DNA of 64,000 bases from Halobacillus sp. Marseille-Q1614 (GTDB taxonomy: Bacteria; Bacillota; Bacilli; Bacillales; Halobacillaceae): contig NZ_CADDWH010000001.1 of the NCBI RefSeq assembly GCF_902809865.1, forward strand, positions 1,798,001 through 1,862,000. Reading direction: 5' to 3'. The translations under genes and the position numbers were made by a program. Every line of letters starts with the position of its first letter. The first letter of the stretch is position 1. This document shows positions 8,683-16,822 of this stretch, in pieces. The notes beneath the pieces are model-generated. The model did no database searches. It saw only the letters and a program-made list of their open reading frames with translations, and was not told where the DNA came from.

Positions 8683-10101
8683 TTAAGCATCTTTTTCAAT
8701 TAATTTTTCCTCATAGTCTACTACTTTTTCATTTAATGGAGTCAGAGAAAATCCGGTGTATCCATAAATGATGGCAATAATCGGACTGATAAAACAAAGG
8801 AAAGCGTAAGGAATATACCCCATGCCAATATTTAGTGTCGACATAATGAACACACCGGTAACGCCCCATGGGATCAGCGGGTGAATAATTGTACCTGCGT
8901 CCTCAAGGGTCCTGGATAAGTTTTTCGGATGCAGATTAGCATTCTTGTAGCTGTCTTCAAGCATCTGCCCCGGCAGAATAATAGATAAATACTGCTCTCC
9001 CACACTAACGTTGACTCCAAGACACGAGAGAACAGTAGCGAGCACAACGTTGCCCCGGCTTTGCAGGAAATTCCTTATCCCGTTAATAGCGGCGTAGGCA
9101 ATGCCGATCTCTTTAATAATACCGCCAAACGAAAGTGCAATCAAAATAAGGGAAACTCCAAACAGCATGCTGTCTAAACCGCCAATCGATAAAAGGCTGT
9201 CAATCGCTTCCTCCCCCGTCTCGGCTGTGTAACCGAAATGAGCGGTATTCATAATTTCTCGCAGAGTTACACCAGGAACTGTGTAAAAGGCAGTTGCTGC
9301 TGCAGCAGCGATACCAATCACTAAAGCAGGAATCGATCTGACCCGCTTAAATGCCAGAATAATAATGAGGAGCGGAGAAATCAGTGTAGCAGGAGTAATC
9401 GGAAATTCGCTTTCGAGCGTTGCTATCATCGCCTCTACATTACTCGTGTTGGCAGACTCCTGTGTTGTCATAAAGCTGATCACACCAAAAATTATTAAGG
9501 TGATCACAAGGCTTGGAATTGTTGTCCAAAGCATGTGCTTAATATGATCGAAAATATCAACCTTAGCCGTAGCGGATGCTAGATTCGTTGTATCCGATAA
9601 TGGAGACATTTTATCCCCAAACAGAGCGCCGCAGACGATAGCCCCTGCAGTCATTGCAGCCGAAATGCCCATTCCATACGCTACACCCATTAATGCGATA
9701 CCGATCGTGCTGATCGCACTCCAGGAACTCCCTGTCATTGTAGCGATCACAGCGGTAATAATGACTGCCGAAACGAGAAAAATAGACGGAGATAAAATGT
9801 GAAGACCGTAAAATGTAATGGTCTGCACCGTGCCATTTAATACCCAGATACCAATCAAAATCCCGATCAGACTCAAGATTAAGATGGCCGGCACACCATG
9901 TGAAACACCCTTCGTAACAGCTTTCTCTAACTCTTTCCATGTATAGCCGAGCTTTAACCCATATAGTGCAACAATGATAGCAGCGATCACAATAGGGATG
10001 TGCGGAGCCGTCCCAAAAGCAAGAATACTGACACCGAGAATAGCGACTATAAATGAAAACATGACGAGCGACATGGCAAAGGACGGAATTCTTTGTTCCA
10101 C
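8683..10101 (-). CDS. nhaC: NhaC-family Na+/H+ antiporter (or related organic-acid antiporter)
   Basis: Membrane protein with about 11-12 hydrophobic helices over 472 aa. Motifs of the NhaC family are clear: ATMTGSSWSAISTIGIA, GAIVCGALFGDKMSPLSDTT, and a second half with VSVGEQYLSIILPG. Start GTG follows AAAGGAGG at 6 nt. It sits 13 bp after the E2 gene and 15 bp before the esterase, in the same operon as a 2-oxoacid dehydrogenase. That context is unusual for a pure pH or sodium antiporter. Members of this family also exchange organic acids (MleN malate/lactate antiporter), so substrate or product exchange is an alternative. Family certain, cargo uncertain. Confidence 0.87.
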   Translation of the reverse strand: MEQRIPSFAMSLVMFSFIVAILGVSILAFGTAPHIPIVIAAIIVALYGLKLGYTWKELEKAVTKGVSHGVPAILILSLIGILIGIWVLNGTVQTITFYGLHILSPSIFLVSAVIITAVIATMTGSSWSAISTIGIALMGVAYGMGISAAMTAGAIVCGALFGDKMSPLSDTTNLASATAKVDIFDHIKHMLWTTIPSLVITLIIFGVISFMTTQESANTSNVEAMIATLESEFPITPATLISPLLIIILAFKRVRSIPALVIGIAAAAATAFYTVPGVTLREIMNTAHFGYTAETGEEAIDSLLSIGGLDSMLFGVSLILIALSFGGIIKEIGIAYAAINGIRNFLQSRGNVVLATVLSCLGVNVSVGEQYLSIILPGQMLEDSYKNANLHPKNLSRTLEDAGTIIHPLIPWGVTGVFIMSTLNIGMGYIPYAFLCFISPIIAIIYGYTGFSLTPLNEKVVDYEEKLIEKDA

Positions 10102-10114
10102 AGTTAGCCTCCTT

Positions 10115-11326
10115 TTATACGAGTTTTAAAAGCATCAGACTAGGATTCTGAATGTAATCGATAAAACGGTTTACAAAAGCAGCAGCCTGAGCTCCGTCTG
10201 CCACGCGGTGATCAAACGTAAAGGATAGATTCATAACATCACGAATCACAATTTCCTCATCTATGACGAAAGGTGTCCGTTTTGTTTTGTGAAAAGCGAT
10301 CAGCCCCGTTTCAGGGTAATTTAAAATCGGTGTAGCCCCTGTGCTGCCAAGCGGACCTACGTTACTCATTGTAAACGTGCCGCCTGTAATGTCCTTGGAT
10401 GTGAGCTCGTTATCTTTCGCTTTTCTTGTCAGCTCTTTCATTTCAGCTTGAATCGTTTCTAAGGACTTTTGCTCCACATTTTTTATAACAGGAACAATTA
10501 ATCCTTCTTCCGTATCAGTTGCTAATCCAATGTTATAAACTGACTCAAGCTTAATCCGCCCCTTCTCTTCCTCAAGCTTGGCATTGAAAATTCGGTGGAC
10601 TTTTAACGAAAGCTGCAGGGCTTTAATAAAGAAAGCGGCGACCGAAATGGAAATCCCCTGCTGCTTTAAGCTTTGTTTTAGTGCAAGCAGGTCCGTCATC
10701 ATCACTTCGTCGAAATGAGTCACATGGGGTGCCGTAAAAAGTGACTGCGTCATTTTCTTAGCAATCTGCTTTCTTCTCCCGCGAAATGGGACGTAGTCCT
10801 CTTCTTTAGCGGGTTCGGTTGTCACTGCCGGCTCTAACTGCTGCCCCTTAATTTGTGTATGCGCTTTCATGAAATTGAAAATATCATGATCCCTAATTCT
10901 CCCCGACGGCCCTGTGCCCTGCACTTCCTCAAGGTTTACACCATTTTCCCTTGCCACACGCCGTGTATGCGGAGAGGCCTGGACCCTCTTGTTCGGATTT
11001 TCTGTTTTATACGGTTTCGTGCTGTCATTACTGGATGCACTCACCTGCGGCCTCGAATCCCGGCTGATGAGCATCGTTTTTGTTTCATCGTAATCATGCG
11101 TACGGATCGATAAAATAGTTGATCCGACTTCCACGACGTCTCCGATACTTGCACAGATTTCCTCAATCACTCCATCTGAAGGCGCCGTGAGCTCAGCCGT
11201 CATCTTATCTGTCTGAATCTCAACAAGCGGCTCATCGTTCTTCACTCTTTGCCCGGCTTTCACAAAGTAATGCAGTATTTCTGCCTCATGCATACCCTCA
11301 CCGATATCATGTAACTTCACTTCCAT
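10115..11326 (-). CDS. 2-oxoacid dehydrogenase E2 (dihydrolipoamide acyltransferase)
   Basis: Core acyltransferase of a pyruvate/branched-chain-type dehydrogenase complex. Residues 1-75 form one lipoyl domain (lipoyl-Lys in QTDKMTAEL), residues about 117-153 a peripheral subunit-binding domain (SPHTRRVARENGV...GTGPSGRI), and the remainder the catalytic domain ending in TFDHRVADGAQAA with the HxxxDG active-site His and Asp. 403 aa is typical for a single-lipoyl E2. It follows the E1beta gene by 17 bp. No E3 gene is present, so the complex would borrow a lipoamide dehydrogenase from elsewhere. The acyl group is unknown; branched-chain or aryl 2-oxoacids are plausible given the linked aminotransferase. 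Confidence 0.9.
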   Translation of the reverse strand: MEVKLHDIGEGMHEAEILHYFVKAGQRVKNDEPLVEIQTDKMTAELTAPSDGVIEEICASIGDVVEVGSTILSIRTHDYDETKTMLISRDSRPQVSASSNDSTKPYKTENPNKRVQASPHTRRVARENGVNLEEVQGTGPSGRIRDHDIFNFMKAHTQIKGQQLEPAVTTEPAKEEDYVPFRGRRKQIAKKMTQSLFTAPHVTHFDEVMMTDLLALKQSLKQQGISISVAAFFIKALQLSLKVHRIFNAKLEEEKGRIKLESVYNIGLATDTEEGLIVPVIKNVEQKSLETIQAEMKELTRKAKDNELTSKDITGGTFTMSNVGPLGSTGATPILNYPETGLIAFHKTKRTPFVIDEEIVIRDVMNLSFTFDHRVADGAQAAAFVNRFIDYIQNPSLMLLKLV

Positions 11327-11343
11327 AAGCTTAAAAACCTCCT

Positions 11344-12345
11344 TTAGTCCCGCATTGCTTCCTGAATGCCTGCTAATATTTTCTTCTCGCCCGGCAAGTA
11401 CTCTTGTTCCAATGAATATACCGGAACAGGCGTATCAAAACCTGCTACTTTCTGCACAGGCGCCTTCAAATAATAAAAGCAGACGTCATTCATCACTGAA
11501 ATAATATCACCGCAAACCCCGCCGGTTTCCGGAGCTTCCTGCACGACTACGACTCGCCCTGTTTTCTCTACAGAGGCTTTGATCGTCTCTTTATCCAGCG
11601 GATAAAGGGTTCTAAGATCGATAATTTCACAGGTTTGCTGGTTAGCTGCTTCCCATTTCTCTACAGCTTTAACTGTATCCTGCACCATCGCTCCCCACGT
11701 AAAAATCGTTACATCTCTTCCTTCCTTTACAGTCGCTGCCTTTCCAAGTTCAACCGTATATTTATGTTCAGGTACCTCTAACCGTCCGGTTCGATAACAG
11801 CGCATCGGCTCTAAAAATAAAACAGGATCAGGATCTTCAATACTCGCAATCAACAGGCCCTTCGCGTCAAAGCTATTCGAAGGTACGACAACTTTCAGAC
11901 CCGGCATGTGTGTAAACAGTGCTTCCACACTGTCTGAATGAATTTCCGGAGCTTTTACCCCAGCCCCATAAGGCGCGCGGATTACCATCGGCACCGTATA
12001 TCGGCCTAATGAGCGCTGACGCAGTCTCGCTGCATGGGTCATAATCTGATTAAAAGCAGGATAAATAAAGCCGAAAAACTGCATCTCACAAATCGGCTTA
12101 AAGCCGTTAACCGCAAGTCCGATCGATGTCCCGACAATTCCTGATTCAGCAAGCGGAGTATCAATCACCCGCTCTTCTCCAAATTCATGAAAAAGCCCAT
12201 CCGTTGCCCGAAAAACACCGCCGTTAACTCCAACATCTTCTCCTAACACAAGGACAGAGTCGTCTTCTTTCATCATGGTCCGCATTCCGTCAGTAATCGC
12301 CTGCACCATCGTCAACTTTTTTACATCTGCCGCTACAGTCGTCAT
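11344..12345 (-). CDS. 2-oxoacid dehydrogenase E1 beta subunit
   Basis: Beta subunit of the thiamine-diphosphate-dependent E1. Recognisable segments are LGEDVGVNGGVFRAT, the catalytic-side DTPLAESGIVGTSIG, EMQFFGFIYPAFNQ and RAPYGAGVKAPEIHSDS, then a C-terminal transketolase domain. The open frame can begin at a TTG at 12348, but the ATG at 12345 is better placed (7 nt from AAGGAGG). This start overlaps the E1alpha stop by one base (TGATG), giving translational coupling of the two E1 subunits. Length 333 aa is normal. Substrate specificity cannot be assigned from sequence alone. Confidence 0.9.
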   Translation of the reverse strand: MTTVAADVKKLTMVQAITDGMRTMMKEDDSVLVLGEDVGVNGGVFRATDGLFHEFGEERVIDTPLAESGIVGTSIGLAVNGFKPICEMQFFGFIYPAFNQIMTHAARLRQRSLGRYTVPMVIRAPYGAGVKAPEIHSDSVEALFTHMPGLKVVVPSNSFDAKGLLIASIEDPDPVLFLEPMRCYRTGRLEVPEHKYTVELGKAATVKEGRDVTIFTWGAMVQDTVKAVEKWEAANQQTCEIIDLRTLYPLDKETIKASVEKTGRVVVVQEAPETGGVCGDIISVMNDVCFYYLKAPVQKVAGFDTPVPVYSLEQEYLPGEKKILAGIQEAMRD

Positions 12346-13406
12346 CAACGAACCTCCTTCATGACTCGGTTATGTTTCTCACGCTGTTTTTCAATTGTCC
12401 AGGTTGGCTTTTCAAACACATAGTCAAAAATCTGATCCACATGAGCGGGCTTGTAGGCTTCCGCTTCTTTAAGCGCTGTATTGATCTCCTCAGTAAATTC
12501 TTCCTCCAGGCTGACTTTCCACTGTTCATCCCACCAGCCCTTGTTCTTAAGGAGCCTCTCCATTCGTAAAAGCGGATCTGTTGTGGCTCTTCTATGTTCG
12601 CTCTCCTGCTGATCGCGGTATTTGGAAGGATCATCGGCGGTTGTATGAGCACCATCCCTCCACGTTACCGCTTCAATTAACGTCGGTCCCCCGCCATTTC
12701 GGGCACGTTCCACAGCTTTTTTCGTTTCATGATAGACGGCTATCACATCATTGCCATCCACACGCAGGCTGAAAATATCATAAGCGAGCCCTTTTTGCGC
12801 GATTGTTTTAGAATTCATCTGTTTTTCCATTGGCACGCTAATGGCAAACCCGTTATTCTGATTAAAAAATACAGCTGGCACCTGGAATACACTTGCAAAA
12901 TTCAAGCCTTCATGAAAATCTCCTTCTGACGTCGCTCCATCCCCGAAATAAACGATAGATACACGATCTGACTTTTTCTTCTTTTCCGCCCAGGCGGCTC
13001 CGACGGCATGAAGCAGCTGAGAAGCTATGGGAACAGCCGGTGGAAAAATATTTTTACCTTCTGGCGGAATACCGCCTTCAACGCGGCCTTTCCAATAAAG
13101 AAACTGATTTCTTAAAGAGTGCCCAAACGTCATCGTTGCCGCATGATCACGATACGTAGGGAACATCCAGTCTCCGTCACCGACCGCTAATGCACTGCCG
13201 ACCTGAGCGGCTTCCTGTCCTTCATACTGTACGTAAGTGCCGATTCTCCCCTGGCGCTGAAGATTTAAGCATTTTTTATCCATCATGCGCGTGCGAAGCA
13301 TATGGCGGTAAAACACTTTAATCTCTTCTTCCCTTACATCGATTCCATTTTCGATCAGATCTCCATTTTCATTGACATACTGGATGATCGGAAATTGCTT
13401 TTCCAA
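12345..13406 (-). CDS. 2-oxoacid dehydrogenase E1 alpha subunit
   Basis: Alpha subunit of E1, binding thiamine diphosphate. The TPP motif runs GDGATSEGDFHEGLNFA to NQNNGFAIS, and the phosphorylation-loop region is GAHTTADDPSKYR. The enzyme decarboxylates a 2-oxoacid together with E1beta and passes the acyl group to E2. Start choice is ambiguous: ATG at 13412 is only 2 nt from the GGAG motif, whereas the TTG at 13406 has spacing of 8 nt and is preferred; GTG at 13415 is also in frame. It begins about 14 bp after the aminotransferase stop. Length about 353 aa is normal for PdhA/BkdAA-type chains. Confidence 0.88.
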   Translation of the reverse strand: MEKQFPIIQYVNENGDLIENGIDVREEEIKVFYRHMLRTRMMDKKCLNLQRQGRIGTYVQYEGQEAAQVGSALAVGDGDWMFPTYRDHAATMTFGHSLRNQFLYWKGRVEGGIPPEGKNIFPPAVPIASQLLHAVGAAWAEKKKKSDRVSIVYFGDGATSEGDFHEGLNFASVFQVPAVFFNQNNGFAISVPMEKQMNSKTIAQKGLAYDIFSLRVDGNDVIAVYHETKKAVERARNGGGPTLIEAVTWRDGAHTTADDPSKYRDQQESEHRRATTDPLLRMERLLKNKGWWDEQWKVSLEEEFTEEINTALKEAEAYKPAHVDQIFDYVFEKPTWTIEKQREKHNRVMKEVR

Positions 13407-13419
13407 CCCCATCACTCCT

Positions 13420-14529
13420 TTACTCGGTTGATTGAGAAACCCGCGGGTGAAGAATTGCTTTTAGCCCATCAAGAAATACTTCATTTTCTTCTTTCAGCCC
13501 GATCGTCACCCGAAGCATACTGTGATATCCCATTAAGTGACCCGGTCTGACGATGACCCCTTTGTCTAATAGACCTTCAAACACTTCATCGGCAGGCCGT
13601 CCGACGTCCACCATGATAAAATTCGTCTGTGTCGGAAAATAAGATAATCCCATTTCTTTAAAGCCCTTGATTAACTGGGTGCGTCCTTCTTGATTTTTGA
13701 GAATGGTGTTATGAAGAAACTCATCATCATCAAGAGAAGCAGAAGCCGCTGCTGCCGCTAGTCGGTTGACGTTAAACGGATCTTTTACTTTCAGAAGTTC
13801 CTGAACGATTTCAGGAGCCATCAAACCATAACCAATTCGTAAAGCAGCCAGGCCGTATATTTTTGAAAAAGTTCTCAGGATGATCATGTTTGGATATTTC
13901 TCAAGCAAGGGCAGCGTCTCTAAGTATTCGTCACTGTCGACATATTCATAATACGCTTCATCTATAACGAGCAGTACATGGGGCGGCACCTGCTCGATAA
14001 ACCGCTCAAGCTGCTCTTCTTTCACAATTGTTCCTGTAGGGTTGTTAGGGTTACAAACAAATACCAATTTCGTTTTGTGAGTTATTTCCCTTAACATGGA
14101 TGTGAGATCATGGGTTCCATCCACCATTTCAACCTCTACCGGTTCTCCGCCTTCAATTAGCACATTCGTTTTGTAGCGGGGAAACGTTACACTGGCCATC
14201 ACGACCTCGTCCCCTTCATTTATGTATGATCTTGTAAGCAGCCGAATGATTTCATCCGACCCATTGCCAAAAATAAGCTGGTCAGGCTTTACATCCAGCC
14301 GATTTGCAAGTTTTACACCTAAAGCCGGTGACGTTGTCTCAGGATATCTCGTAAGTTCTGTCATTTCCTTCTGAACAGCTTGGTCCACTAATGAAGAATA
14401 ACCAAATGGATTCTCATTGGATGCCATTTTTAATATTTTCGTAAGACCTTTTTCACGCTTTAATTCCTCAATCGGTTTACCCGGTGAATACATCGAAATT
14501 CCATTTAGCTGAGGACGAGGTGAAATCAT
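13420..14529 (-). CDS. hisC: Histidinol-phosphate/aromatic aminotransferase (HisC family)
   Basis: PLP-dependent fold-type I aminotransferase, 369 aa. Visible signatures are ASNENPFGYS (substrate-binding loop), GNGSDEII, CNPNNPTGTI, IDEAYYEYV with the PLP Asp, and RTFSKIYGLAALRIGYG with the Schiff-base Lys. It heads an operon with 2-oxoacid dehydrogenase E1/E2 genes and not with his or trp genes. This suggests a catabolic or paralogous copy that turns an amino acid, possibly aromatic, into its 2-oxoacid for the dehydrogenase. HisC-family enzymes commonly also act on Phe and Tyr. ATG is preceded by AAGGAGG at 7 nt. Family sure; physiological substrate inferred. Confidence 0.85.
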   Translation of the reverse strand: MISPRPQLNGISMYSPGKPIEELKREKGLTKILKMASNENPFGYSSLVDQAVQKEMTELTRYPETTSPALGVKLANRLDVKPDQLIFGNGSDEIIRLLTRSYINEGDEVVMASVTFPRYKTNVLIEGGEPVEVEMVDGTHDLTSMLREITHKTKLVFVCNPNNPTGTIVKEEQLERFIEQVPPHVLLVIDEAYYEYVDSDEYLETLPLLEKYPNMIILRTFSKIYGLAALRIGYGLMAPEIVQELLKVKDPFNVNRLAAAAASASLDDDEFLHNTILKNQEGRTQLIKGFKEMGLSYFPTQTNFIMVDVGRPADEVFEGLLDKGVIVRPGHLMGYHSMLRVTIGLKEENEVFLDGLKAILHPRVSQSTE

Positions 14530-14744
14530 GCAAAAACCTCCTTCAGGCAGTATTGTAAAAAACAGGTATCAAAGTTAGTTTAGAATTATCTAAATTTTCT
14601 CTCAAGAACGTTATTTAAAGTGATGTTGCTTTCACGCGCTAAATCATTAGTCATTGTCGAACCTGAACCTCTATTCAGCGAGGTTTTAGAATACTTTTAT
14701 AGCTGGAGCATATGAAAATAATACAAAATAAGTATCCTTTCGCA

Positions 14745-14773
14745 TAAAAAAAGCCGGACCGAAGTCCAGCTTT
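14745..14773 (-). terminator. Terminator downstream of SDR gene
   Basis: Minus-strand stem AAAGCTGGAC / GTCCGGCTTT, loop TTCG, followed by a T-run; about 50 bp after the SDR stop. Confidence 0.85.
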
Positions 14774-14824
14774 CATTAGTTGAGGTTGTTTTTTTCTCTG
14801 GTTATCTAGTAACGGCCTGGTATG

Positions 14825-15616
14825 CTATAGGGCTTTAACGAGTCCGCCGTCAATCAGCAGGGACTGGCCGGTCATATAGGTATTTCCTTCGGACGCTAAA
14901 AAAACGATAGATTTAGCGAATTCTTCTGGTTCGCCGTAGCGCTTGATCGGGAGTGCCTGCTCGTTTTCTTTTCTAACTTCTTCAACAGACCTTCCCTGCC
15001 GGCTGGCATTCCCTTCATCTAAAGAGGCAACCCGGCCTGTCGCAATTCGGCCCGGCCCGACCGTGTTGATCAAAATATTATCCGGTGCAAGCTCCTGAGA
15101 CAGGCTTTTTGCCAAGCCTGCGACCCCCGCTCGAAATGTATTCGATAAAATGAGATGATCGATCGGCTGCTTAATAGAGGATGATGCAATGTTTATAATC
15201 CTTCCGCTTTGCTGCTTTCTCATGGAAGGAAGAACTTCACGGATCGTACGAATAAAGCTGAGCAGGTTTAATTCAAACGCGTACTGCCAGTCTGCATCCG
15301 CAAAATCGTTAAAGTCGCCAGCAGGCGGACCACCGGCGTTATTAATCAGCACATCAATTTTTCCGTTCCACTCTAAGGCTCTTGCCGCCATTTCCTTAAT
15401 CTGATCTGCTGAGGTGACATCACAGACGGCGTATTTCACATTTTCATTTCCGGAAATCTCGATAATTTCTTCTTTCGTTATTTTTAGGTCTTCTTCATTT
15501 CGACTGGATATCAACACATGAGCCCCTTCTTTTGCAAACTCCAGGGCAGAGGCTTTTCCTAATCCTTTACTTGCCGCGGTTACGATCACCGATTTTCCTT
15601 TTAAATGTAAATCCAT
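14825..15616 (-). CDS. SDR-family protein with non-canonical active site
   Basis: Short-chain dehydrogenase/reductase fold, 263 aa. The nucleotide-binding motif is TAASKGLG, the NNAGG motif is intact (INNAGGPP), and the active-site Ser is in IINIASSSIK. Where classical members carry YxxxK, aligning the following AGVAGLAKSL helix gives SNTFR, so Tyr is replaced by Ser and Lys by Arg. The C-terminal segment GEPEEFAKSIVFLASE and FTGQSLLIDGG-like end (MTGQSLLIDGG) are normal. A group of 3-oxoacyl-ACP-reductase-like SDRs with such an altered tetrad is known, so it may not be a standard dehydrogenase. It has its own AGAGGAG site and terminator and lies divergent from the YusW-like gene. Confidence 0.85.
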   Translation of the reverse strand: MDLHLKGKSVIVTAASKGLGKASALEFAKEGAHVLISSRNEEDLKITKEEIIEISGNENVKYAVCDVTSADQIKEMAARALEWNGKIDVLINNAGGPPAGDFNDFADADWQYAFELNLLSFIRTIREVLPSMRKQQSGRIINIASSSIKQPIDHLILSNTFRAGVAGLAKSLSQELAPDNILINTVGPGRIATGRVASLDEGNASRQGRSVEEVRKENEQALPIKRYGEPEEFAKSIVFLASEGNTYMTGQSLLIDGGLVKAL

Positions 15617-15667
15617 GCTATCTCTCCTCTTTCAGTAAGTTATTACCATCAGTATACCTAAGATACA

Positions 15668-15704
15668 AAATAAAAACTTTGCAGAAGATTCCTGCAAAGT
15701 TTTC
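15668..15704 (-). terminator. Orphan hairpin in the divergent intergenic region
   Basis: Perfect 12-bp stem AAAACTTTGCAG / CTGCAAAGTTTT with T-run on the minus strand, 50 bp upstream of the SDR start. No gene ends here, so it could be a leader attenuator or the relic of a lost gene. Confidence 0.5.
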
Positions 15705-15784
15705 CAAATGAAATGGATAAAAAGTATAATTTTCCCTAATACGCACATGCTACCTGTACTAAATGTAAAAAGGAATGATCTCAG

Positions 15785-16234
15785 TTGAAAAGATCTTTGG
15801 CTTTCTTACTAATTCCGCTATTTTTTCTGGCTGCCTGCAACAATGATTCCAATGAAGAAGTCAGCAACCCGCCGGAGAATGCGCCCTCTGAAAATGAGGA
15901 ACAAGTGGCGGGTCAAACTGAAACAGGCTTTAATTTTACAGGTTTTGAACTGGATGTAGAATATCCTGATGATAAGTTAGTCGATGTCGAGTATGAAAAT
16001 GAGAAAGAAAGTATGGAAGCGAAATACTTTGATGAAACGCAGGACATGGATTTAAAAAGTGATGAAGCTTTAGATAAGCTTTCACCTATTTTTGAAGATT
16101 TCACCTTCGACCAGAATACACTTGACAAAGATGTAATCGCCGAAGTGAAGAAGGCTTTCTCGATTAACGATGATTACGAGAAATTCGAATTGGAGATTGA
16201 GTTTGAAGACGGTACGGATAAAGAATACAAATAA
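15785..16234 (+). CDS. YusW-like lipoprotein
   Basis: Small exported lipoprotein. Residues 1-18 form a lipoprotein signal peptide ending in the lipobox LAAC with Cys-18. The mature part begins with an Asn/Glu-rich spacer and continues with an acidic domain (FNFTGFELDVEYPD ... FELEIEFEDGTDKEYK) of the YusW type, whose function is unknown. The frame starts with TTG behind AAGGA. 149 aa is typical. It is monocistronic and ends in a strong terminator. The high Asp/Glu content is common for surface proteins of salt-tolerant Bacillaceae. Confidence 0.8.
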   Translation: MKRSLAFLLIPLFFLAACNNDSNEEVSNPPENAPSENEEQVAGQTETGFNFTGFELDVEYPDDKLVDVEYENEKESMEAKYFDETQDMDLKSDEALDKLSPIFEDFTFDQNTLDKDVIAEVKKAFSINDDYEKFELEIEFEDGTDKEYK

Positions 16235-16263
16235 CATGCGGGGACTAAACCCGCATGTTTTTT
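16235..16263 (+). terminator. Terminator of the YusW-like gene
   Basis: Stem CATGCGGG / CCCGCATG, loop GACTAAA, then six T residues. Confidence 0.9.
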
Positions 16264-16360
16264 ACTGCGGATTTTTGTATAAAAAGGTAATCATAAAGAT
16301 GATGACAGTAACAACGATGAACAAGAATATCATACCCGGGATGCTAAATTCATATAACAT
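16262..16360 (-). CDS. Small membrane protein, 32 aa
   Basis: Short gene read directly on the minus strand: MLYEFSIPGMIFLFI at the start, then a hydrophobic stretch to residue 27 and the end YKNPQ. The whole peptide is one transmembrane helix with little else. A very good ribosome site (GGGGAGGAG, 7 nt before ATG) and the position 27 bp after another small membrane protein gene on the same strand support it as real. The stop codon abuts the terminator of the convergent YusW-like gene. No family recognised. Confidence 0.6.
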   Translation of the reverse strand: MLYEFSIPGMIFLFIVVTVIIFMITFLYKNPQ

Positions 16361-16387
16361 ATAATTACTCCTCCCCTATGGCTTGAG

Positions 16388-16606
16388 CTACCACCCGCCG
16401 CCGAAATAATTGTTTCCCCTTGTATTCTCTAAGTCAACTGCACGTTTTGCTTCTTTTTGTGCTCTCGTTTCGTTTAAAGGTTTTGCCCCTTTATTAATGT
16501 CATCACCATAAAACCTGCTTCTGCTCCAGCCTGTCTTGTCACGAATAAAAACAATCAGCCAGGGCAGTCCTATTATGACTGCCAAAACTATGAATCCATT
16601 AATCAT
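16388..16606 (-). CDS. Small membrane protein, 72 aa
   Basis: Hypothetical protein with one N-terminal transmembrane helix (residues 3-22, INGFIVLAVIIGLPWLIVFI) and a hydrophilic, basic C-terminal half ending NNYFGGGW. AGGAG is 8 nt upstream of the ATG. It is followed after 27 bp by the 32-residue membrane peptide, so the two probably form a small operon. No family recognised; function unknown. Confidence 0.65.
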   Translation of the reverse strand: MINGFIVLAVIIGLPWLIVFIRDKTGWSRSRFYGDDINKGAKPLNETRAQKEAKRAVDLENTRGNNYFGGGW

Positions 16607-16822
16607 AAAAAATCTCCTTTTGCGGTTTCTTTCCTACAGCTGCTTAAATACAGCCTCCTACCGGTTTACGAACTTCTGCTTTTTGTAAAAATTCTTTAGC
16701 TCCCTTGTTTTTAGTAATCGAGCTGCTTCCTGTTAATATTTTCAGAATTATCTATACATTCACCATATCTTATTACCATATAAATGTAAATGCTCTATTT
16801 TTTAGGGAAGTTCGTCCTCAAG

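Noticed and set aside
14530-14744. Possible T-box or riboswitch before the aminotransferase operon
   Set aside because: No T-box core sequence and no terminator-antiterminator pair could be found; only a weak inverted repeat is present.
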